A stretch of DNA of 22,092 nucleotides, taken from positions 1 through 22,092 of IMG/VR virus record IMGVR_UViG_3300025098_000321, one strand, 5' to 3'. The notes under the pieces are model-generated. The model saw only the letters and a program-made list of their open reading frames with translations. It searched no databases and was not told the DNA's origin. Shown piece by piece: positions 1 through 8,399 of the stretch; the stretch's first letter is position 1, and each line of letters begins with the position of its first letter. Made by a program: the position numbers and the translations under genes. The DNA is from a virus.

Positions 1-119
1 GCGTTAATAAAATGTTCTGGTAGAATTTCTAATATGTCAGATGTTGTTTTAAACATATTGTTAAATTTTTGCCAGTTATTTAGTGTTTTTATATTGTAAA
101 TTTTATATTCTGTATTCAT
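1..119 (-). CDS. N-terminal fragment of an unidentified tail-region protein (cut by window edge)
   Basis: An open frame starts at the ATG at 119-117 and runs off the window after 39 codons. It begins MNTEYKIYNIKTLNNWQKF and ends in a stretch containing DILEILPEHF. The amino-acid mix (K, N, I, aromatic residues) matches the neighbouring phage proteins. It follows the hub-like gene by 44 bp in the same direction, so a further baseplate or wedge component is a reasonable guess from position only; no family is recognised. Unlike nearly all neighbours, it has no visible Shine-Dalgarno sequence, and a small AT-rich inverted repeat directly abuts the start codon. An in-frame GTG at 137-135 is an alternative start, but it also lacks an SD. 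A stop in this frame at 152-150 limits any further extension. Confidence 0.6.
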   Translation of the reverse strand, partial: MNTEYKIYNIKTLNNWQKFNNMFKTTSDILEILPEHFIN

Positions 120-135
120 GTTTATTAATATAAAC
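120..135 (-). repeat. Small AT-rich inverted repeat abutting a start codon
   Basis: Arms GTTTAT (120-125) and ATAAAC (130-135) flank a 4-nt TAAT loop. The repeat touches the ATG of the partial gene at 119-117. It could be a weak mRNA hairpin affecting initiation, or a chance palindrome in AT-rich DNA. The 44-bp spacer between the hub-like gene and this start contains no obvious promoter or terminator. Confidence 0.3.
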
Positions 136-163
136 ACAAAATTTAAAATTTACACGATATTTT

Positions 164-3100
164 TTACCTTACAAGATTTTTTTCAATATTTTCCTTCATT
201 TTTCTTTCTAAAGTGAAATAATTTAATGCATATAAAGAAGTATAAAATATTTCAAAAGTCTGATTTATGCTTCTTTTTTTACTAGAATAATTAATCTTAA
301 TGCTTTTTTCTAATAATTCTATTGAACTTATATCAAATTTGTCTGTATAAATAAACTCTTTTAAAAAATCTTTATTTATTGCTTTTTTAAATTCTTTATT
401 AAATAGTTCTATAAAATCATTTGATTTATTTATCTTGATAGATGCTTTACACTTCGAAGCTGCTTTTTGTAGATCAGACTTTTTATTATCTATATAGTTA
501 ATTTTATAGCTATATGATAATTTATTTGTATTAATAATATTGATAAAAAAATCTTTTAAAGCTTTATCATCTTTATACCATTTTATAGCTTCATTGCTTT
601 CTTTTATTTTTTTTGAGTTAAATAGTTTGCTTTTTCTAGTAATATTATAAAAAGAACTTCTTCTTCGATTAATTATTTTATTAGAGATATAATTTTCATA
701 TTGTTCATTAAAAAATTTATTATTAATAACTTTAGAATTTTTTACAAAACTAGAAATATCTAGATTTACATGAATATCTTTATTAAAATCTTTATCAAAA
801 TCTAGAAAATGGAAAAAATTAATATTTACTGTAGTATCAGAATCGTTAGTTTTAACACATATAATATTTCTATTGTAAATTAAAAAATTAGTATTTATAT
901 TATATGTTATACCACCTAGGTCAAATGATAGTGTAGGTCTTATTGAAGCGTCTAGATTTAAAACACTTTCAGGTACTATCATTTTCTTTGTAAAGTCTAT
1001 AACAGACTTTTTAGTGATCTTGACTTTATTATCTTTACTTGAATTAGAAGAGTCAGGCTCAGTCGCAGCATTAGGCTTAGTTTTGTTCTCTGCTTTTTTT
1101 TCTTCTTTAGTTTTATTATCATGCTTCTTTCTATCATCTAACTCTCTTGCAATAGTCTTAGCAGCATTTTCATATTTTCCATAAACGTCGCCATATGAAA
1201 GAGTAATAGATGTAGTAAATTTTCCAGGTGTCATACTGTGCTTAATACCTGTAACAGCATATGCATTGTCTATTGTCGTGCCAGTTTCAAAGTCTAAAAA
1301 GATGTATTGTGCAAAGTTAATAAATGGACAGCCCCAAGTTGTAACAGTTGACTGTGATGGTAAGACTCTTAAAGGTAAGTCTTTTTGAAATTCAACTTTT
1401 GTTTCAAGCTGTTTTTTCCTGTTATTTCTATCTGATCTTGTCAAATAAACAGTATTTAATTTTGATTCGTTTACAGTTGTAACAGATGCATCAATAATCG
1501 CAGAGTTTTGAGTTCCATATGTAATAGAAGGCATAATATTTTTAATGCTATTTTTTATTGTATCTAATTGAAATGTGTCTACTATTTTATAAAGACCTGA
1601 ATCGTCAATCTTGACTAACTTACCTTCTCTTTCTAATCTGTCAAGTATTTCATTTTGTTTTTTGTAAAATCTTTCTTTTGTTACTTTTTGTTGATTTTTG
1701 TTTTTTGATCCTGCTTTGTATTCTGCTCTTAATTTATTAAGTTTAGCTGATACTGCAACAACACCATCTTCATCATATACTTTTTTCATTATTGTATGAA
1801 CAGAGCCGAAAGGATTATCATTTTGATCAAAAATAGAAATTCTGCATATTGTTTTTTGAAATGATGATTTTTTTGATGTCATTGTATCAAACGTAAACTT
1901 TATTTTAGGCATAATAAATTTTATATCTTCATAACCTGTAATTTCTTGACCTTTACTTGCATCAGTACTTTTATCAACTGCTAAGTTTGTATAAATTTCA
2001 AAAAGTTTTTTATTTATATTTTCTTGTAATATTTTTGTGTTTCCAGATCTTTTTTTGTTTATTATTGTGTTTTTTGCTGCATCTCTTTCGTAGAATTCGC
2101 TTAAACCATAACATATTTGAAGTCTTGTAGAAATAAAACGTTCTATAACTTGTTTGATAATACTTTCTAAAGTCATACTAGTTCCTGCTTTAAATAAATC
2201 TTTTAAAAATATTTCTAAGTCAAGTCTAGGAAGCAAGAAGGATGCAATGTTTAAATTAGACATTAATCCGCAAAATTCATTTGCTGTATAACTTACAACT
2301 TGAATTTCATTAAATTTACCCGTACATGTCATATGGGTCCCAATCAATCCAGTTATAAATGCACCAAAAGAAACATAAGAAGTACCACCTAATTTAGATT
2401 TACCAATTCCTGAAATTGTTGTACCGGTATTTTCAACGTCTTTTTTACCTACAACAATCTTTAACCACTGATTTAACCACTCTTTATTATAAAAAGGATC
2501 TATCTTATCTAACCCGCCAATTATTTCATGTACTAAAGTGTTCGCCTTAGACGCATTGCCTGCTTTAACATTAACAATACTTTTTATATTAATAATTGCA
2601 TCTACTAAATTTACTTTTAGTGCATCTGTTATTTCATCAAGAAGCACTCCATCAAGCCCTTCAGTAACGATCGGGTTTCTAATATAATATTTACCCTTCT
2701 TGTTTTGACTTAATGAAATTATAAATTCTTTTAATTTTTTTACTTCTTTTATATTTTTTATTTGATTTTCTAGTTCTTTTCTATTTTTGCCTTTTATTAA
2801 TTTATTTTTGACTAGATTGTTACATGCAGTTAATGATGCTTCTGTAATAGAAGCAGTATTTATTGCTCCAATTTCATCATGAAACGTACTTATAAATCTT
2901 TCTAGACTAAAATTTTCAAAGCTAGCTAATGATTGATTTAAGCTATTTAATGATGTCATTGCTTTGTCTTTTGAAGCTTCTACTGGAGGACTTGATTTAA
3001 TTACAATTTGTTTTACATCTAAAGGACCTCTCATAGCAATAGACAAGTCAATATTTACCTGCCCATTATTATCCATTGAAAAAGAAGAATTTGTAATGAT

Positions 3101-4609
3101 GTATTTCTCTACAACTCTAGAATTATTTAAGAAATCTCCTAAATAGTTTATGTTTCCGCCACCATCAATATGAGACCAACCATACTCAACAGCTATTTCT
3201 GCTCCAAACGAACCAAAAAGATCGGGCTTAATAAAAGGAGCAATATCTGTCATTCTCGTTCTATCATGTAATATTAAAGATAGCTTACCAGTTTTAAAAG
3301 ACATAAGACCTTGTGTAGGTGCTACGTCAATATCAAAGCTCTTTATTGTCATAAAAGGTCTTGTGTAGTCATGTATTGACGTAGATCTTCTAAAATTTTT
3401 ATTTTTATACGGTTGAACGTTTTCATTGTGTCCGACAAATATTTCATCAAAGTTATTTATTGTTTGAGGCATAGTAAATGCAGAAAGATTTGTATTTACT
3501 GCATTAGACTCTAACACTCCATCTCTAGTGTTTTGTGTTCGAACAAAAGAAGCCTCTAATGTTTTATAAACATCAGAAGTAAATCCTTCACTTATAGGTG
3601 TTCCATTAAAAAATTGTGTTATAGATGCAGTTTTAAATACTTTACCTGATGAATTTTTAACTTCGCCAGGTAATATAAACACTGCATTAAAATAAGGTTG
3701 ACATTTACTCAACTCTATCGTGCTAAGTGTGTTAAAAAAAGTTGCTAGTTCTAGACTGTTTCTAGTTCCTATTCTTAAATCAGCACTATCCATCATTATA
3801 AAAGCAAAACTAGTATCTGACTTTGTTGCTTTTACTCTTCCTTCAAAAGAATTACTTGGTATTGAATCATCTTTAGTGTATTTTGCATTAGCAAACTGTA
3901 CTTCAAGGCCTTTACCTCTATCTCCTCTAGGTGGTTTTGTGCCTATAATTTTGTTGTTTATTATACCGTCAGCACTAAAAATTACGCCAGAAGATATATC
4001 ATTTTGAGAAGCATCATTTGTTTTTCTTAATAAATTTCCCATTTTTTCATATAATGCATTTATACCGTCAGATTCTAAATTTTTTTCATTATTTTTATTT
4101 TTATAAATACTTTGTATAACTTCAGAGGATACTAGACCATAGGTTGAAGAATGCTTATATTTGTTACCTGTCTTAACCGGAAGTGCATTATCAAAAGGTA
4201 TTGCAAAAGGTGTATTTTCAAAAAGAACTTCATCTCTCCCAGTATTATTGCCACTTTGTATTATAACGTTTTGAGGTGCATGAACTATTTTAATGAAATC
4301 GCCTAAAGCATTTATAACATCATCACTATAGTTTTTATAAAGGTGCTCTAAGAGTTCTGAAATTGTCATGCATTCTGTCGTAATTGATTGCAAAACATCA
4401 GAAACTGCATTTAAAACTGTTTGTTTTGTTTCACTGTTTTCATTTAAAAGTTTTTTTATGTTTTCTTCTTTTTTAGTAGTAGTAGTAGATCTACCTAGAA
4501 GTGTTGTTAAAACATCCTCATCAGACATTATATTAACATAGTTGACTATATTAGACTCTCTAATACTTGATAAAACTCTTGAAGACTGTGTTCTGTCTGA
4601 AGTATTCAT
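164..4609 (-). CDS. Very large baseplate hub-like protein (gp27 / late-control-D type role)
   Basis: This 1481-aa protein is probably the central baseplate hub, the ring to which the tube and central spike attach. Residues about 415-530 form a beta-rich block with the motifs KLSLILHDRTRM, KPDLFGSFG and EIAVEYGWSH. Residues about 1075-1145 carry RVLPSQSTVTTWGCPF, DNAYAVTGIKHSMTPGKF and TTSITLSYGDVYGKYE. This 'TPGKFTTSITLSYGD' block is what I associate with hub proteins of myoviruses. A charged, Lys/Glu-rich linker follows at about 1150-1200, then a roughly 280-residue C-terminal region very rich in N, I, K and S with no recognised fold. The length far exceeds T4 gp27 (391 aa). No lysozyme or peptidase motif was seen. 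The gene starts 18 bp after the LysM-like gene, with a purine-rich AAAGAAAG stretch upstream of the ATG. The hub role is inferred from motif resemblance and position; it could instead be another large baseplate component. Confidence 0.72.
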   Translation of the reverse strand: MNTSDRTQSSRVLSSIRESNIVNYVNIMSDEDVLTTLLGRSTTTTKKEENIKKLLNENSETKQTVLNAVSDVLQSITTECMTISELLEHLYKNYSDDVINALGDFIKIVHAPQNVIIQSGNNTGRDEVLFENTPFAIPFDNALPVKTGNKYKHSSTYGLVSSEVIQSIYKNKNNEKNLESDGINALYEKMGNLLRKTNDASQNDISSGVIFSADGIINNKIIGTKPPRGDRGKGLEVQFANAKYTKDDSIPSNSFEGRVKATKSDTSFAFIMMDSADLRIGTRNSLELATFFNTLSTIELSKCQPYFNAVFILPGEVKNSSGKVFKTASITQFFNGTPISEGFTSDVYKTLEASFVRTQNTRDGVLESNAVNTNLSAFTMPQTINNFDEIFVGHNENVQPYKNKNFRRSTSIHDYTRPFMTIKSFDIDVAPTQGLMSFKTGKLSLILHDRTRMTDIAPFIKPDLFGSFGAEIAVEYGWSHIDGGGNINYLGDFLNNSRVVEKYIITNSSFSMDNNGQVNIDLSIAMRGPLDVKQIVIKSSPPVEASKDKAMTSLNSLNQSLASFENFSLERFISTFHDEIGAINTASITEASLTACNNLVKNKLIKGKNRKELENQIKNIKEVKKLKEFIISLSQNKKGKYYIRNPIVTEGLDGVLLDEITDALKVNLVDAIINIKSIVNVKAGNASKANTLVHEIIGGLDKIDPFYNKEWLNQWLKIVVGKKDVENTGTTISGIGKSKLGGTSYVSFGAFITGLIGTHMTCTGKFNEIQVVSYTANEFCGLMSNLNIASFLLPRLDLEIFLKDLFKAGTSMTLESIIKQVIERFISTRLQICYGLSEFYERDAAKNTIINKKRSGNTKILQENINKKLFEIYTNLAVDKSTDASKGQEITGYEDIKFIMPKIKFTFDTMTSKKSSFQKTICRISIFDQNDNPFGSVHTIMKKVYDEDGVVAVSAKLNKLRAEYKAGSKNKNQQKVTKERFYKKQNEILDRLEREGKLVKIDDSGLYKIVDTFQLDTIKNSIKNIMPSITYGTQNSAIIDASVTTVNESKLNTVYLTRSDRNNRKKQLETKVEFQKDLPLRVLPSQSTVTTWGCPFINFAQYIFLDFETGTTIDNAYAVTGIKHSMTPGKFTTSITLSYGDVYGKYENAAKTIARELDDRKKHDNKTKEEKKAENKTKPNAATEPDSSNSSKDNKVKITKKSVIDFTKKMIVPESVLNLDASIRPTLSFDLGGITYNINTNFLIYNRNIICVKTNDSDTTVNINFFHFLDFDKDFNKDIHVNLDISSFVKNSKVINNKFFNEQYENYISNKIINRRRSSFYNITRKSKLFNSKKIKESNEAIKWYKDDKALKDFFINIINTNKLSYSYKINYIDNKKSDLQKAASKCKASIKINKSNDFIELFNKEFKKAINKDFLKEFIYTDKFDISSIELLEKSIKINYSSKKRSINQTFEIFYTSLYALNYFTLERKMKENIEKNLVR

Positions 4610-4627
4610 TTTTAAACTTTCTTTTTA

Positions 4628-4927
4628 TTATCTTTCTTTTATCGCAATAACATCACTTATATTAGGAATAAATAAAACAGACTTTTCATCTTCTATTTTA
4701 TTACCATCACCATCACCTATTCCCATTCCCCATCTAATTCCACTTGCTGCTGCTATAATCCACCAATTTAATCCATTTCCGTAATATTCATGTGCATAAT
4801 GATCTAATCTTCTTCCATCTGATGTTATTGTGTCTATAATTCCTATCGTACCATTTTCTACACCAAAGTAAATGTCACTTACTATACTTTTTCCTCTTTT
4901 ATTGTATCGACTAATATATTCAGACAT
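4628..4927 (-). CDS. Small LysM / tail protein X-like baseplate protein
   Basis: This 99-aa protein matches the pattern of gpX/LysM-like baseplate proteins that bind between hub and tube or at the inner baseplate. It has RRLDHYAHEYYGNGLNWWII followed by AAASGIRWGMG, then a Gly/Asp turn (GDGDGN) and the closing segment SVLFIPNISDVIAI. That order (residue pair ahead of a tyrosine, a YYG turn, WW-I-A, then 'L-IP' near the C-terminus) is the layout of P2 gpX-type LysM domains and also resembles T4 gp53 family members. It sits between the 1062-aa baseplate protein (9-bp gap) and the hub-like gene (18-bp gap), a common place for a LysM gene in contractile tail operons. An AAGGA SD lies 7 bp before the ATG at 4927. 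Family placement is by eye; whether it is closer to gpX or gp53 is open. Confidence 0.68.
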   Translation of the reverse strand: MSEYISRYNKRGKSIVSDIYFGVENGTIGIIDTITSDGRRLDHYAHEYYGNGLNWWIIAAASGIRWGMGIGDGDGNKIEDEKSVLFIPNISDVIAIKER

Positions 4928-4936
4928 TATTTTTCC

Positions 4937-7900
4937 TTACTTGTTTTTATTTTTTGCATTCATAAATCTTTCATATTTTTGTAAGGAAGCACTTCTTCCT
5001 CTTCCAATCTTATATTCACTTTTTTCATTTTGTGTTATTCCATCCTCACTATAATCAGAATAACCATCATGTGGGTCACCAAAAAACTGGTTGTTTATTT
5101 TACCTACATTGTAGACAGGAGCACGAAGCATACCATTGTGATCAAGCCCTGGTGGTATATCATGAATTGGAGAAAATGCAATGTTTACTTTGACAAGTAT
5201 AGGTGCTTTAGATCCTATTCTACTAGTTTCCCAAGTAGATTCATTATAACCAAGGTCTAAATTTGTAATAAATCCTGCTAATCCTCTACTCATTCCACTT
5301 TCATAAGCTCTAGTTATCGGATTGTTTGAAAACACATTGCCCTTTTGATCTTTGTGAACAGGCTTTAATATTCTATCTGCATCTTTAATTGTATTTTTAA
5401 TTGTTTTAGATAGAATTTCATCACCAGCAAAATATTTCAAGCTGTTCTTTAATATTTTATTTGAGTCAGCAAATAACTCATAGTTTCTACCTCCAAATTT
5501 TACTTTAACTATATAAATATTTCCATTAGTTGATAATATTTCAACTATAGGCGTTTCATGTGTAATATTAATAGCTCTTTTTCCAGACTTGTTTTTGTAT
5601 ATTCCAGGCAAAAGATAATCTGAATGTGCACTTTTCATTTTTTTAATTTTTGCTCTTATTGCAGCATTTTTTTTAGTTAAGCTTACCAAATCATTAGTAA
5701 GTTTAGTTACTTCCTCTTTCTTTTTTTCTAATAATTTTGTATTTTTTTCTTTATTTTTTCCTTTCTTTTCTAAAGCAGATACACCTTTATTATATGACTC
5801 GGTATTTTTCTTGTTTAGTTGCTTATCTAATTTATCAAGTACTGCTTTCTTTTCTGCAATTAACTTATTTGCATAAAAAGTCACAAAATTATCAGATCCA
5901 TTTGAAAAAGTTGCTTTATTACCATCTTTAGAAACATTTATCGCAGCTACTGGGTTAGTAACATTTACACCTAATCCTATTAACTTATTCACTTTTGCAT
6001 TAATTTCACTTAATATTTCATCAAGCTCAACCTCGGCTTTTTCGTAAATTTTTAAATTTTCATCAATCTTTCTCATCTCTTTTTTGATTGCAACTTGATC
6101 TTGCATTAAATTATGAAGATCAGAAGCAGCTTCTGTTTGACGCACAGAAGTATCGGCTTCTTGATCCCTTGATGCACTATGCGCTTTATTAAAACTTTCT
6201 AAGTTGTCTGAAAGGTGGAATTCTTTATCTAACCCTTCACGATCACCTAAACCATGTAATCTCGATAGATTAACTCTACTATAGTTACTTTTAATTAAGT
6301 CTCCTACTCTAAGTCTAATTAAAGGTGAAGCTGTTGGAACTTGTGTAAAAGGATATTTAAACTGGCCGGGAAGTATATTGCCTTCTTTATCTTTTGTTTG
6401 AACTGAAAATGCATCAGACCATTGTGGGTAACACATTGCTACGACTTTATTTATTTGATACCACATTAAGTCGTGATCTGTTTCTGATGTAGCTGCTAAA
6501 ATAAATGATAAATTTATATTTCTAGTTGTTTTAACATAAGATCTTACTTCATCAATTCTACCAAATCCAGAAGCAGAATTATAGTCTGGTGTAAAAGAGT
6601 CACTTATATTCTCTATAAAAGCATGAAACGATATTATCTCGTTTGTTCGTAGATCATGAAAGTAAAAAGGCATATATTCAGACTCTAGTTGATGCTCTAT
6701 TTCTCTTACTAGAGAAGAAGGTAATCTTCTTTCTTCACTTGTGTAAAAATTTTGAAATAAACTATTATCTAGACTAATTGAATTTTTATTGTTTAATGCT
6801 AATGATTTGTAAAAAGTGTGATTTAAGTTTAATCCTTGTGGAAGAGCTCTTATTCTAGTAGGTAAACTTGGCTTCTGCCCTAATGACTTGTTACTTCCAG
6901 AGTCACTTGCTTTCCATAGATATTCTTTACCACTAACAATTGTATTGTATACACTATCATCTGCATGAGATCTATTTCCACTGACTCTTGTTAAAGGTGT
7001 TTCTGGACTATTTGTGTCCATATAAGTCAGTCTATCGTAATAGTAATCTAAAAGTTTTAAACCTACTTGAACTCTTTCAATATAAAATCTAAAATAATAG
7101 TAGTTTAAGTCTGTAAACCAATCTAAAACTAAGTTTTTATCTTTAGCATTATAAAGATTTGAGTTCCAGTGTTTTTCTTGATAAAACTTTCTTAAGAGTA
7201 GCTTGACTCTATTAATAACTGTTGTGTTAGTAAAAGCAGATGCTGTTGCTTCTATCGTAGCAGAAAGTGCTGAGTCGATCAGTAAGTGTGCTTCTCTTGG
7301 TATACTAATAACAGAAAAATCAAAACCCGGATTAATCATGTCAGGTATTACCTTAAAAAAGTCTATAGAATTTTTACTATCAGTTTTTAAATCTATAAAT
7401 TTATTAATATCAAAAACCATGTCAGGTGAGAGCCAAGAGGCAAATCCAAAAAAGTAAGCAGCAAGTCTTTCATCTATTGTTGAGTTTTCATGTGGATAAT
7501 TTAAAACATTAAAAACATACTTTGTAAAAATATCAAAATCGTCAAAGTCATATTTGCCTAGTCTAAGATTGTATTTTTCATAAGTTTCGTTTCTATCCGA
7601 CGAAGTCAGTTGATTTAATGCTACAATAGCTTCTAATGTTGCAATTCTTACAACAGATTCTGCGATATAAGTAAACAAAAGACCTATTACTTCGCCAGCA
7701 TCATCTGTAAACTCATCGCCTCTAAGTCTCATTCCTGTGAGCATTTCAAACTCATCAGCAAAAACTTTAGGCATTCTATCTTCTTTTTCAGTTATAGAAT
7801 TAAAAGGCTTGAAAGATTTCTGTGTATTGTCAAGTGTAGGATCTGTAAAGCCAAAAGAAGGGTCATTGTTGCTCTTGCCTAAAATGTAAATTTCATCTTC

Positions 7901-8125
7901 TCGAGCAAGTGGACTATTAGGCTCTAAACCAAAACCAGTTCGATTTCTTCTGAGACTAGTTTGATTTATATTATCACTATTACCTACTACGTTCTGACTT
8001 TTGTTTACTTCAATTAAATAATCGTTTTCTGGTTTATCTTTGTTGTTTAAATTTTTTCTTTCAATACTACCGTTTTCAATTTTTATTATATTTCCAGAAG
8101 GGTCCAGAATGTATTTCGTTGACAT
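4937..8125 (-). CDS. Large baseplate / hub-associated structural protein with central coiled coil
   Basis: This 1062-aa protein is a probable baseplate component. Residues 1-150 are polar and linker-like. Residues about 150-480 are mostly helical. A characteristic beta-rich block at about 485-610 contains YMPFYFHDLRTNEIISFHAF, GRIDEVRSYVKTTRNINLSF, NKVVAMCYPQWSDAF and FTQVPTASPLIRLRVGDL. A long Lys/Glu-rich heptad-like coiled coil spans about 660-830. A C-terminal beta domain at about 950-1005 contains ITNLDLGYNESTWE and IAFSPIHDIPPGLDHNG. I recognise the central and C-terminal motifs as typical of uncharacterised virion structural proteins encoded beside the hub in large myoviruses; the C-terminal block is compatible with a tube-initiator-like fold, which is inference. 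It lies between the 85-aa gene (2-bp gap) and the LysM-like gene (9-bp gap). An AAGGA SD stands 9 bp before the ATG. Confidence 0.65.
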   Translation of the reverse strand: MSTKYILDPSGNIIKIENGSIERKNLNNKDKPENDYLIEVNKSQNVVGNSDNINQTSLRRNRTGFGLEPNSPLAREDEIYILGKSNNDPSFGFTDPTLDNTQKSFKPFNSITEKEDRMPKVFADEFEMLTGMRLRGDEFTDDAGEVIGLLFTYIAESVVRIATLEAIVALNQLTSSDRNETYEKYNLRLGKYDFDDFDIFTKYVFNVLNYPHENSTIDERLAAYFFGFASWLSPDMVFDINKFIDLKTDSKNSIDFFKVIPDMINPGFDFSVISIPREAHLLIDSALSATIEATASAFTNTTVINRVKLLLRKFYQEKHWNSNLYNAKDKNLVLDWFTDLNYYYFRFYIERVQVGLKLLDYYYDRLTYMDTNSPETPLTRVSGNRSHADDSVYNTIVSGKEYLWKASDSGSNKSLGQKPSLPTRIRALPQGLNLNHTFYKSLALNNKNSISLDNSLFQNFYTSEERRLPSSLVREIEHQLESEYMPFYFHDLRTNEIISFHAFIENISDSFTPDYNSASGFGRIDEVRSYVKTTRNINLSFILAATSETDHDLMWYQINKVVAMCYPQWSDAFSVQTKDKEGNILPGQFKYPFTQVPTASPLIRLRVGDLIKSNYSRVNLSRLHGLGDREGLDKEFHLSDNLESFNKAHSASRDQEADTSVRQTEAASDLHNLMQDQVAIKKEMRKIDENLKIYEKAEVELDEILSEINAKVNKLIGLGVNVTNPVAAINVSKDGNKATFSNGSDNFVTFYANKLIAEKKAVLDKLDKQLNKKNTESYNKGVSALEKKGKNKEKNTKLLEKKKEEVTKLTNDLVSLTKKNAAIRAKIKKMKSAHSDYLLPGIYKNKSGKRAINITHETPIVEILSTNGNIYIVKVKFGGRNYELFADSNKILKNSLKYFAGDEILSKTIKNTIKDADRILKPVHKDQKGNVFSNNPITRAYESGMSRGLAGFITNLDLGYNESTWETSRIGSKAPILVKVNIAFSPIHDIPPGLDHNGMLRAPVYNVGKINNQFFGDPHDGYSDYSEDGITQNEKSEYKIGRGRSASLQKYERFMNAKNKNK

Positions 8126-8127
8126 TT

Positions 8128-8385
8128 TTATTTATCCTTGATAATTTTATCATTGTCTTTCATAAAGTCATCCAGTGATAAATCTCGTAAACGTGAAGTA
8201 TCTTGAGGATTAGATTGTGCACTTTGCATAGATTCGCCAATTCTATTTATTTCTTTTTCTATAATATCATTAAAACTTTTTTCAAGATCTTCTTTACTCT
8301 TATTAGTTTTTTGTGCAAGGCTTTCGCATAAAGCTTGCTTTATTCCTAATGCTTCAATAAATTCTTTTATATCTATGGATTTCAT
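8128..8385 (-). CDS. Small helical protein of unknown function between tape measure and baseplate genes
   Basis: This 85-aa acidic/basic alternating, predominantly helical protein begins MKSIDIKEFIEALGIKQ. It ends with a polar serine/aspartate-rich tail (DTSRLRDLSLDDFM). It has no signal peptide, membrane segment or cysteine pair. I do not recognise a family. It is a real gene by context: an AGAGG SD sits 6 bp before the ATG, it starts 14 bp after the second tape measure gene, and only 2 bp separate it from the 1062-aa baseplate gene. A small soluble assembly factor or a minor virion component is plausible from position alone. Confidence 0.75.
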   Translation of the reverse strand: MKSIDIKEFIEALGIKQALCESLAQKTNKSKEDLEKSFNDIIEKEINRIGESMQSAQSNPQDTSRLRDLSLDDFMKDNDKIIKDK

Positions 8386-8399
8386 GTTAACCTCTTTCT

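Noticed and set aside
890-900. T4 late promoter-like TATAAATA match on the minus strand
   Set aside because: It is deep inside the hub-like coding sequence with no gene starting nearby. Such matches are expected by chance in this base composition, and similar ones near 4101 and 5511 point the wrong way.
4472-4490. Trinucleotide repeat (AGT)n
   Set aside because: It is a short run encoding consecutive Thr residues in the hub-like protein, and its length is unremarkable for AT-rich coding DNA.
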